Origin: Flavobacterium rivuli WB 3.3-2 = DSM 21788
GTDB lineage: Bacteria > Bacteroidota > Bacteroidia > Flavobacteriales > Flavobacteriaceae
Assembly (NCBI RefSeq): GCF_000378485.1
Contig: NZ_KB899971.1
Coordinates: forward strand, 1-64,000
Reading direction: 5' to 3'
Length of the DNA: 64,000 nucleotides
The notes beneath the pieces are model-generated. The model was not told the origin of the DNA. It ran no database searches and saw nothing but the letters and a program-made list of their open reading frames with translations. Both the position numbers and the translations under genes were made by a program. The first letter of the stretch is position 1. Every line of letters begins with the position of its first letter. This document shows positions 18,905 to 26,800 of the stretch, one piece after another.

Positions 18905-19405
18905 TTATTTAAAAGCTACCGTAATATCTTTTAGTAACTGGTTATCTATAATATTGGTTGGTAATTTAACGTGCAGTATGTTATTTTTTATTGTAGCTGT
19001 TCCCGCAACTAAGCGGTACGTTCCTGCTTTACCCCGGCAAAAGCATCTCACGGTAAAAAAAATATCATGCTCCCCTTCGCCTGTAAGGTTAGAGAGTTGG
19101 TTATCTGTTTCTACAACAACCTCTTCGCTGTAAAAATCATCCTGGTAAGCTGGGTTTTTTATCTTGTTGTAAGCATACACAAGCACCATTTTGCCCAGAG
19201 CATCCTGAAATTCATAATACGTACGGTTAAAACTATCGGTTTTAACAAGCAGGCTTTTGTCTTTCAACACTTTAAAAGTACAGGTGCCATCGGGCGGGCA
19301 TTCACTCTCTATAGTATGTCTACCAGTTATGCCAGTATTGCCACCCTTTTGAGAAGAGCAGGCAAAGAGGATAACAGGGAGGATAATTAGCGCAAGCTTT
19401 TTCAT
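18905..19405 (-). CDS. Hypothetical lipoprotein
   Basis: A 166-residue protein whose N terminus, MKKLALIILPVILFACSSQ, is a lipoprotein signal with Cys16 as the lipidated residue. The mature part is beta-rich, with a CPPDGTCTF motif, a VRCFCRGK segment and a short C-terminal strand. I do not recognise the family. Cys pairs suggest a disulfide-bearing periplasmic or outer-membrane-anchored domain. It is probably first in a two-gene unit with the cupin gene. Confidence 0.7.
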   Translation of the reverse strand: MKKLALIILPVILFACSSQKGGNTGITGRHTIESECPPDGTCTFKVLKDKSLLVKTDSFNRTYYEFQDALGKMVLVYAYNKIKNPAYQDDFYSEEVVVETDNQLSNLTGEGEHDIFFTVRCFCRGKAGTYRLVAGTATIKNNILHVKLPTNIIDNQLLKDITVAFK

Positions 19406-19510
19406 AGCAATGGTTAAGCTGCTAAAATACGAATTTCAGTTTGGGTTGCAGCAAAGATTCCACTTTCTATTTTCTCAAAAATCGAACATGTAATAATCCG
19501 GTAGTCCGGA

Positions 19511-20131
19511 TTATTTGCCGTTAAAATTACTCATAGTATCGGCCAGGCCCGATAACGTGAAGGATTTTATAGCCTCTACTGCCTTATCAAGCCTTTCGGG
19601 CAGTTTTGTTTTTTCTTCGTCTCCCCATTCGCCAAGCACGTAGCTTATCTGTTGGCCCTTTTTAAACTCGTCGCTTATACCAAACCTAAACCGTGGATAA
19701 TCGCTGTTACCTAACAACTGCTGAATGCTTTTAAGCCCATTATGGCCACCATCGGTACCGCGGGGTTTAATGCGTATAGTACCAAACGGAATATTAAGGT
19801 CATCAGTAACTACGAGCAGGTTCTCTACCGGGATATTTTCTTTATCCAGCCAGTATTTTATAGCCTTACCGCTAAGGTTCATATAGGTATTAGGCTTAAG
19901 CAAAATAAGCGTTCGGCCCTTAAGCTTATAATCTGTTACTGCACCCAGTTTTGCCGTTTCAAAACTAAGGCCTTCCTGCTGTGCCAGGCGATCGAGTACT
20001 TTAAAGCCTATGTTGTGGCGGGTATTTACATATTCGGCGCCAATGTTGCCAAGGCCCGCAATAAGGTATTTTTTCATGGGGTCAATAGGTTCTGCTTTTT
20101 TAGTTGCAAAAAGTTGCGTAAGCCATTTCAT
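19511..20131 (-). CDS. pth: Aminoacyl-tRNA (peptidyl-tRNA) hydrolase
   Basis: Releases tRNA from prematurely dropped peptidyl-tRNA. The core KYLIAGLGNIGAEYVNTRHNIGF contains the catalytic His (residue 39 with this start). VVTDDLNIPFG supplies the conserved Asp and GTDGGHNGLKS the substrate-binding loop. The family is usually 185-195 residues long. The 206-residue frame has an 18-residue extension before the internal Met at MKKYLIAG (ATG at 20077), so either start is possible; similar extensions are common in flavobacteria, and I keep the longer one. Confidence 0.95.
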   Translation of the reverse strand: MKWLTQLFATKKAEPIDPMKKYLIAGLGNIGAEYVNTRHNIGFKVLDRLAQQEGLSFETAKLGAVTDYKLKGRTLILLKPNTYMNLSGKAIKYWLDKENIPVENLLVVTDDLNIPFGTIRIKPRGTDGGHNGLKSIQQLLGNSDYPRFRFGISDEFKKGQQISYVLGEWGDEEKTKLPERLDKAVEAIKSFTLSGLADTMSNFNGK

Positions 20132-20292
20132 GCCACAAAAATAAGATTTATTTTATAAGTAAGAATAGCTATAAAATCAAAAAAGCCCTCCAAACAAATG
20201 GAAAGCTTTTCATTGGTCTAACTACTAAACCTACCGCTCTCGCGGCATAAACAACACAACTGCGTTAAAGGCTTTTAAAAACCTTATTGGGG

Positions 20293-20320
20293 CAAAAAAG
20301 CCTTTCTTACGAAAGGCTTC
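20293..20320 (-). terminator. Terminator of the tRNA-Asp gene
   Basis: AAGCCTTTC (20298-20306) pairs perfectly with GAAAGGCTT (20311-20319) across a four-base loop. On the minus strand it is followed by six T. It lies just downstream of tRNA-Asp. Confidence 0.85.
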
Positions 20321-20332
20321 TCCCAATTTAAG

Positions 20333-20406
20333 CGGTCTGGACGGGACTCGAACCCGCGACCCCGTGCGTGACAGGCACGTATTCTAACCAACTGAACTAC
20401 CAAACC
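20333..20406 (-). tRNA. tRNA-Asp (anticodon GTC)
   Basis: Read on the minus strand the 74 bases fold as a tRNA. The acceptor arms are GGTTTGG and CCAGACC (one G-U pair), the D arm is in AGTTCAGTTGGTTAGA, the anticodon loop CTGTCAC gives anticodon GTC (Asp), and the T arm is GCGGGTTCGAGTCCCGT. CCA is not encoded. It stands alone, with its own promoter and terminator. Confidence 0.95.
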
Positions 20407-20424
20407 AGTGCTTTATTGCGGTTG

Positions 20425-20454
20425 CAAATATACAACACATTTTGAATCCTGCAA
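20425..20454 (-). promoter_or_regulatory. Promoter of tRNA-Asp
   Basis: On the minus strand TATATTTG (20425-20432) is an exact TAnnTTTG -7 box, with a TTG (20452-20454) 19 bases upstream as the -33 element. The spacing is ideal for Bacteroidota. Confidence 0.75.
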
Positions 20455-20492
20455 ACGTTTTTGAAACAAAAACAGAACTTTATTTTATAAAA

Positions 20493-21419
20493 TTATCCAA
20501 ACTTTTGTTTTTCAACAAGGTACGTAGTTAATATTTTTTCAAATTTTTCATCTACCGATACCGGAACATACTTAATTTGATACTGCATACACGTTTCGGC
20601 TACCTTTTTAAAATAAACCGAAACAAGCTTTTCGTACTCTTCTTTTACATTTTCAGCAAAAAGGTTCACCTCTTCTCCACTTTCTATGTCTATAAACTTG
20701 CGGGGGGCGTTATCAAAATCAAAACCCAGCTCGGTTTTTTTATCTATCACATGAAACAATACTACTTTATGCTTGTTGTGCTTTAAATGTTGCAGGGCAT
20801 TAAACAACGCCTCATCATTACCGGGCTGAAACATATCTGTAAATAATATGATCATAGACCGGCGGTGCATTTTTTGCGCTATCTGGTGTAAAAACGTAGT
20901 AGTATCGGTAGTTTTATTGTTTTTGGGTGCCGCCAGCATTCCTTCCAGCTTGTCTATAAGCATGCGGTGATGCCTGCCACTGCCTTTCTCGGGTGCATAA
21001 TACTCGTACGTGTCAGAGTATATGCTTAACCCTACGGCATCGCGCTGGCGTTTAAGCAAATCCATAAGCACTGCCGAAGCCAGTACAGAAAAGCCTATTT
21101 TGTTTTCGTAAAACGGCTGCCCATCCTTTAGCTTAGGGTAATGCATAGACGATGAATTATCTATAATAAGGTGGCAGCGCAAGTTCGTTTCCTCCTCATA
21201 ACGCTTAGAATACAACCTGTCGGTGCGGGCATACAGCTTCCAGTCGATACTCTTAGTGCTCTCGCCGGGATTGTATACTTTATGCTCGGCAAACTCAGCA
21301 GAGAACCCGTGAAACGGACTCTTATGCATCCCGGATATAAAGCCCTCCACGATTTGGTTGGCTAAAAGCTCCAGGTTTTTAAAAGCCGATATTTTTTCTA
21401 ATTGCGAATCAATCTTCAT
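20493..21419 (-). CDS. DUF58 domain-containing protein
   Basis: A 308-residue cytosolic protein. The stretch GESTKSIDWKLYARTDRLYSKRYEEETNLRCHLIIDNSSSM has the DUF58 signature (D-W-x-x-x-A-R) followed by a von Willebrand A-like D-x-S-x-S metal-binding motif. Such proteins usually work with MoxR-type AAA ATPases in stress or surface-protein maturation, but no moxR gene lies nearby. Single gene, followed by the tRNA unit. Confidence 0.88.
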   Translation of the reverse strand: MKIDSQLEKISAFKNLELLANQIVEGFISGMHKSPFHGFSAEFAEHKVYNPGESTKSIDWKLYARTDRLYSKRYEEETNLRCHLIIDNSSSMHYPKLKDGQPFYENKIGFSVLASAVLMDLLKRQRDAVGLSIYSDTYEYYAPEKGSGRHHRMLIDKLEGMLAAPKNNKTTDTTTFLHQIAQKMHRRSMIILFTDMFQPGNDEALFNALQHLKHNKHKVVLFHVIDKKTELGFDFDNAPRKFIDIESGEEVNLFAENVKEEYEKLVSVYFKKVAETCMQYQIKYVPVSVDEKFEKILTTYLVEKQKFG

Positions 21420-21544
21420 AATTTCAAATGTAACGATTTTGCGCGAATAATTATAAAGAGGTGATATTTTGCGAATCCATCTAATCGCATTTTTGTTGTA
21501 GCTATGCTATCAATTGAATTTTCGAAACTATTTCGGCAACAGTT

Positions 21545-21615
21545 GTCATTTTCGAGGCACGAAGCAATCTTTTTAAGGCTTGAACTTTTTAGATTGCTTC
21601 GTGCCTCGCAATGAC
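21545..21615. repeat. Large palindromic repeat (REP/BIME-like)
   Basis: The left arm 21545-21570 (GTCATTTTCGAGGCACGAAG and onward) and the right arm 21591-21615 are inverted copies of about 25 bases with a single small mismatch, separated by 20 bases. This is a strong hairpin between the DUF58 and VOC genes. The same arm occurs singly at 11215, 11435, 11496 and 23278. Confidence 0.85.
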
Positions 21616-21672
21616 CAAACAGACCCTAAAAAGTTTCGGCTTGTTGTTGTTTTTCTATGTTAATATTTTTTT

Positions 21673-22098
21673 TTAAGCCGGCTCCCATAGTTCAATCTTA
21701 TTTCCTTCAGGATCCAGGATATGTACAAACTTACCATAGTCGTAAGCAACTATATCGTCAAGCACGGTTACTCCGCTTTCTTTAAGCTGGCTAACAAGCC
21801 CTTCGATATTTTGCACCGTGTAATTAATCATGAATTCCTTTTTAGACGGCGCAAAATAATCGCTGCCCTGTTTAAAAGGGCTCCATTGCAGTGAATTTAT
21901 TTGCTCAGAATTATTAATATCTCTCGACTCAAAAGTTGCGCCCCACTCATTGGTTTGTATACCAAGGTTCTTGCTGTACCAATCTCTCGTTTCTTTTGGG
22001 TCATTAGTAAAAAAGAAAATCCCTCCAACACCTGTTACTTTTGGTGTTGCATCATGAGTAGAAGCTGTGCTTGCCGTTTCGTTGTTTTGCTCTTCCAT
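21673..22098 (-). CDS. VOC/glyoxalase-family protein
   Basis: A 141-residue protein with a single vicinal-oxygen-chelate module pair: TGVGGIFFFTNDPKETRDWYSKNLGI at the start and YGKFVHILDPEGNKIELWEP at the end, the latter giving the usual metal-binding Glu. The function within the superfamily (lyase, dioxygenase or resistance binding protein) cannot be told from sequence. It begins 11 bases after the DUF4199 gene and is the last gene of the LuxR-DUF4199-VOC group. Confidence 0.88.
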   Translation of the reverse strand: MEEQNNETASTASTHDATPKVTGVGGIFFFTNDPKETRDWYSKNLGIQTNEWGATFESRDINNSEQINSLQWSPFKQGSDYFAPSKKEFMINYTVQNIEGLVSQLKESGVTVLDDIVAYDYGKFVHILDPEGNKIELWEPA

Positions 22099-22109
22099 AA
22101 TATTAAATT

Positions 22110-22640
22110 TTAGATTGCTGTTTTTCTCTTTAAAATTAATGAACTTATTAAGGTTACTATCAACCCGACAGGTAAGATTTCCATATACGTCATCATCGCA
22201 TTAAAGAACGGGTTTTTATACATCTTTGCAAACTCTGCCATCTCCTGCGTTTCCTGTTTTATTTTTAGCTTGCTTGCACCGCTCGCCCTTAGTTCTTCGA
22301 GCGCATGTGCTGAATATTTCTCCATAAAATCAGGGATGAAAAAGAAATAATAAATAAGCCACGCCACTACATAAAAAGTAGAGGCAATTAAGGCAATCAT
22401 AACCCCCAATTTAAATGCTTTCCCAAAGCTTATGATCCCGGCATTATACTTATCCCTGTAGTTACGGATGCCAACAAATACCAGTGAGAAGGCAATGAGC
22501 ATTGAGGCATAACCAATGAGCATGCTCGAATTGTAATCGATACCGCCTTCGCAATGGCTTAAATTGTGCATACTAAACAGCATTAAAACAGAAACTATAA
22601 TTCCTGCAATGACCCCGTAAATGATAATAGTTTTCTTCAT
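22110..22640 (-). CDS. DUF4199 family membrane protein
   Basis: A 176-residue integral membrane protein with four hydrophobic helices: near residues 5-22, 38-58, 75-100 and 150-170. The hydrophilic segment between helices 3 and 4 ends in EMAEFAKMYKNPFFNAMMTYMEILPVG, a recognisable DUF4199 pattern. The role is unknown. It has its own promoter (22672-22679) preceded by a likely LuxR-type operator, and it is co-transcribed with the VOC gene. Confidence 0.85.
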   Translation of the reverse strand: MKKTIIIYGVIAGIIVSVLMLFSMHNLSHCEGGIDYNSSMLIGYASMLIAFSLVFVGIRNYRDKYNAGIISFGKAFKLGVMIALIASTFYVVAWLIYYFFFIPDFMEKYSAHALEELRASGASKLKIKQETQEMAEFAKMYKNPFFNAMMTYMEILPVGLIVTLISSLILKRKTAI

Positions 22641-22671
22641 TACTTTTTAATTTTGCATGCCCAAAAGTAGA

Positions 22672-22746
22672 AAATTCATAAGCTTTGCAGGTCATACTTT
22701 CGGCTATTTATAGATATACGACTGCTTATTTCATACTAAAGTATGA
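22672..22746 (-). promoter_or_regulatory. DUF4199-VOC promoter with probable LuxR operator
   Basis: TACTTTTG on the minus strand (22672-22679) is an exact TAnnTTTG box. Upstream lies the dyad TCATACT-AA-AGTATGA (22731-22746, perfect 7-base arms) and a half-site TCATACTT (22692-22699) near the -33 position. Dyads of this size are typical for NarL/LuxR-type dimers, and the LuxR gene ends five bases beyond the dyad. Confidence 0.55.
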
Positions 22747-22750
22747 GACA

Positions 22751-23230
22751 TTACGAAATGAGATGTAGCCGTTTGGCTTTCTCTACGGCCTGTATGCGCC
22801 GTTTAACATCTAACTTTTCGAAAAGATTTTGATTGTGTGTTTTTACAGTGCTTAACGACACAAAAAGTGTTGCTGCAATTTCCTGGTTGCTGTGCCCCTG
22901 TGCCAGTAAGTTTAATATTTCTAACTCTCTTTTAGTTATTTCGAGTTGAGATATTAGCGATACATCAGGAACAATGTTTTCATTGCTGTTTACACGAACT
23001 TCTTTTTCTACTACTATGGTTTCAATTTTTGGCTTTGAAAGTTTTAAGGCAAGCCATATTCCTAAAGCTGTAAAAAGAACCGCAATACATCCTGCGTAAA
23101 TTTCGAATGAATGTGTAAATATTATATAACGAAGCTCTAACCATTTAAGAAAAAACAGGAGTATTGCCAAACTGATACTGTAAAGTATAGTGGATCTTTT
23201 CCTTTTAAATGTATTCTTAAAGTTAGTCAT
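22751..23230 (-). CDS. Membrane-bound LuxR-type transcriptional regulator
   Basis: A 159-residue protein with two hydrophobic helices near residues 13-27 and 36-60, and a C-terminal GerE/LuxR helix-turn-helix (about 97-155: [35 protein letters not shown]). There is no receiver domain, so it is not a classic two-component regulator; the membrane anchor suggests it senses the envelope or is controlled by an unseen partner. A likely target is the DUF4199-VOC unit directly downstream. An exact TATATTTG -7 box (23248-23255, minus strand) lies just upstream of the start. Confidence 0.88.
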   Translation of the reverse strand: MTNFKNTFKRKRSTILYSISLAILLFFLKWLELRYIIFTHSFEIYAGCIAVLFTALGIWLALKLSKPKIETIVVEKEVRVNSNENIVPDVSLISQLEITKRELEILNLLAQGHSNQEIAATLFVSLSTVKTHNQNLFEKLDVKRRIQAVEKAKRLHLIS

Positions 23231-23247
23231 GTATCTATTTGCTTACC

Positions 23248-23255
23248 CAAATATA
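23248..23255 (-). promoter_or_regulatory. -7 box of the LuxR-type gene
   Basis: TATATTTG on the minus strand matches TAnnTTTG exactly, 18 bases upstream of the ATG at 23230. No TTG at the right distance. Confidence 0.5.
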
Positions 23256-23277
23256 ATTATTTTACCTTAAAAGAATC

Positions 23278-23302
23278 AGATTGCTTCGTGCCTCGCTATG
23301 AC
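23278..23302 (-). repeat. Single arm of the GAGGCACGAAGCAATC repeat
   Basis: AGATTGCTTCGTGCCTCGC followed by TATGAC matches the right arm of the palindrome at 21591-21615 with one substitution. It lies alone between the trxA terminator and the LuxR promoter. Confidence 0.75.
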
Positions 23303-23343
23303 ACTTTACCTGATATATATTTCGTGTAATTTGTGGCTAAAAA

Positions 23344-23372
23344 CAAAAAGCCCCAACTTTCGTTAGGGCTTC
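23344..23372 (-). terminator. Terminator of trxA
   Basis: AAGCCCCAAC (23348-23357) pairs with GTTAGGGCTT (23362-23371), one wobble, four-base loop, followed on the minus strand by a T-rich tail. It lies about 25 bases after the trxA stop. Confidence 0.8.
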
Positions 23373-23395
23373 TGTATAATATATCAGGTAGCTGA

Positions 23396-23713
23396 TTATA
23401 GTAATGCGTCTATTGCAGCAGTGTAAGTTTGTTTTGGAGCAACACCTACCTGGCGGCCTACTACTTCTCCGTTTTGGAAAACTAATACAGTAGGAATGTT
23501 CCTTATACCGTATTTTGCAGCAAACTCCTGGTTAGCGTCTACATCTACTTTACCTACTACAGCTTTACCTTCGTATTCCTGACCTATTTCTTCAATGATT
23601 GGGCCTACCATTCTACATGGTCCACACCATGCAGCCCAAAAATCTACTAATACAGGTTTATCTGATTTCAATACTAACTCTTCAAAAGTAGCATCTGTTA
23701 TTGCTTGTGCCAT
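23396..23713 (-). CDS. trxA: Thioredoxin
   Basis: A 105-residue cytosolic disulfide reductase of the usual family length. The active site WCGPC (Cys30 and Cys33) sits after the VLVDFWAA strand. The cis-Pro loop is in IRNIPTVLVF and the conserved KVDVDANQE strand is present. It keeps ribonucleotide reductase and other targets reduced. It is a single-gene unit with an exact -7 box upstream and a terminator downstream, next to dnaE on the same strand. Confidence 0.97.
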   Translation of the reverse strand: MAQAITDATFEELVLKSDKPVLVDFWAAWCGPCRMVGPIIEEIGQEYEGKAVVGKVDVDANQEFAAKYGIRNIPTVLVFQNGEVVGRQVGVAPKQTYTAAIDALL

Positions 23714-23750
23714 TATCGTTGTATGTTAATTGTTGTTGTAAAATTACATA

Positions 23751-23758
23751 CAAAATTA
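23751..23758 (-). promoter_or_regulatory. -7 box of trxA
   Basis: TAATTTTG on the minus strand matches TAnnTTTG exactly, 37 bases upstream of the trxA ATG. No clear -33 TTG. Confidence 0.5.
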
Positions 23759-23828
23759 AACAATTATATCTAAATGTAAAGTTAAACCTATTGCTTTTGC
23801 TTATAGCACCATAATTAAAAGCAATTTA

Positions 23829-26800
23829 CTAATTCAGCTTAAAGTTAACCTGCAATCTGTCAAGCTCATGCAAAAGGTCTGTCGAAATTTTCACTTTCAT
23901 TTTGCGGCTTGGCATTACAAGCCTGGTTACTACCTGAACATCTTCTACATCAGTCATTACCGGTTCGTTAACCTCTTCATCGTAATTCTCATCGTTTTCA
24001 TCGTCCGACACCTCTTTTACCGGAGCCGCAGCCGATTGTACCGCCACCTGCTTGGTAATTTTATTAAGTTCCATAACCTCAAAAGTAATTGGGTTATCGC
24101 CGCGGTTTACATTAAATAACTGATGCAAACTGGCAACAAGCTGTTCCTGCAATTCAGCCACGTTAAGCATTATGGTTAGCTTCTTGGCAGCAGTTTCGAG
24201 CACATCCTGAAGCTGGCTGATGCCAATAAACTGCAGTCTCGGCTCTCCTTTTTTACCTTCCTGGTTTGTCCAGCCTTCACGCACCATTAATTTGATATGC
24301 GCAAAGTTGCTGTTTATTAAAAAATGCCTGAATTTTAGGTATTCCTCCCCATATATTTTAAACTCGTGGCTCTCGTCATAACCTTCAAGCAGGAATGTAG
24401 CCCAGCCTTTATTATTCTTGGTTACCCTGTGTTGCACATTAGATATTATACCCCCAAAACTTAAACTCTTGTTTACCTGTTGCTCCAGGTTTTTAAGGGC
24501 TTCCAGCCTTGCATTGCAAAAATATTTAATCTCGAACCTGTAATCATCCAGCGGATGGCCCGATATGTAAATACCTACCACATCTTTTTCGCGGGCAAGT
24601 TTTTCCATCGTGCTCCATTCTTCACACGGCGGCACTACAGGTTCGGGTATCTGCACATCGCTGGCCTCGCCAAAAAGGCTTACCTGAGATGAATTCTCGT
24701 TTTCCTGAAACTTAGAACCATAGCGTATTGCCTTTTCTAAAAAGGTAATATTCTCGCTGTTATCCATGTGGAAATACTGCGCCCTGTGCGTATTGTTAAA
24801 ACAATCGAAACCACCGGCAAGCGCAAGGTTTTCAAACGCTTTTTTATTAGCTGCACGCAGGTCGAGCCTTTTGGCCAAATCAAATATAGACTTGTAATGG
24901 CCGGTCTTTCTGCTCTCTACAATTGTTGCCACCGCTCCGGCACCCACACCTTTTACAGCACCCATACCAAAACGTACGGCATTATAATCGTTTACGGTAA
25001 ATTTATAGAACGACTCATTAACATCGGGGCCTAAAACCTCAAGCCCCATGCGCTTACACTCTTCCATGAAGAAAGTAACCTGTTTAATGTCGTTCATGTT
25101 ATTACTCAATACCGCTGCCATATATTCGGCAGGGTAATGCGCCTTAAGATAAGCAGTTTGGTAAGCTACCCATGCATAACAGGTAGAGTGGCTTTTGTTA
25201 AAGGCGTAACTTGCAAACGCCTCCCAGTCTTTCCATATCTTTTCGAGCACTTTGGCGTCATGCCCTTTTTCTGCTGCCTGGGCAACAAACTTGGGTTTCA
25301 TTTTATCCAGTACATCCTTTTGTTTTTTACCCATTGCTTTACGCAAAACGTCGGCCTCACCTTTGGTGAAACCGGCAAGTTTTTGCGACAGGAGCATCAC
25401 CTGTTCCTGATACACTGTAATACCGTAAGTTTCTTTAAGGTATTCTTCGCAGGCATCAAGGTCATACTGTATGGGCTCCTCGCCATTTTTACGGCGAACG
25501 AAGCTTGGTATGTATTCTAACGGACCCGGGCGGTACAGGGCGTTCATGGCAATAAGGTCGGCAAATACGGTAGGCTTAAGGTCCTTCATGTACTTTTGCA
25601 TACCGGGCGACTCGTACTGGAAAACCCCTACTGTTTCCCCCCTCTGGAAGAGTTCGTATGTTTTTACATCATCAATGGGAAAAGTTTCCGGATCGAGATC
25701 TATGTTTCTTTTATATTTTACCAGCTTTACGGTATCCTTAATAAGGGTTAATGTTTTTAACCCCAGGAAGTCCATCTTAAGCAGCCCCGCACTCTCTACC
25801 ACCGAGTTATCAAACTGGGTAACATAAAGATCTGAATCTTTGGCAACCGAAACCGGAACGAAATTTGTAATATCCGAAGGGGTAATGATAACCCCGCAGG
25901 CGTGGATACCGGTATTACGTAAGGACCCTTCAAGCACTTTTGCCTGCTGTATGGTTTCGCCGGTAAGGTCCTGGCCGGTAGCCATAGCAATAAGCTCTAC
26001 CACCTTTTCATATTCTTCAGATCGCAGTGCCGCCTTTAAGGCATTGGTATCTAACGAAAATATTTTTGCCAGCTTAAGGTTAGGGATAAGCTTGGCTATT
26101 TTATCAGCTTCAAATAATGGTAGATCAAGCACACGGGCGGTATCACGAATAGACGATTTTGCCGCCATGGTACCATAAGTAATAATCTGTGCCACCTGGC
26201 TCGCGCCATATTTATTAATAACGTAGTCCATTACACTGCTGCGGCCCTCGTCATCAAAGTCGATATCAATATCGGGCATCGATACACGGTCAGGATTAAG
26301 AAAACGCTCAAAAAGGAGGTCGTACTTAATAGGGTCAATGTTGGTTATCCATAGGCAATAAGCCACGGCGCTTCCTGCCGCCGACCCCCTGCCCGGCCCA
26401 ACCGATACGCCCATTCTTCGCGCTTCGGCAATAAAATCCTGTACAATAAGGAAGTATCCGGGGTAACCGCTGTTCTCTATTGTTTTTAGTTCGAAGTCGA
26501 GACGCTCCCGAATATCATCGGTAATTTCGCCATAGCGTTTTTTAGCTCCCTCATAAGTAAGATTTCTCAGGAAATTGTTTTCCCCCCTTTTACCACCATC
26601 AGCCTCATCTTCAACTACTAAAAATTCTTCCGGAATATCAAATTTAGGGAGCAGTACATCACGGTACAGCGAATACGTTTCTACCTTATCTACAATATCC
26701 TGAATATTTACAATAGCATCCGGCACATCGGCAAAGAGCTTTTTCATCTCGCCGCCCGGCTTAAAGTAATATTCGCTGTTGGGCAGCCCAAAACGGAAAC

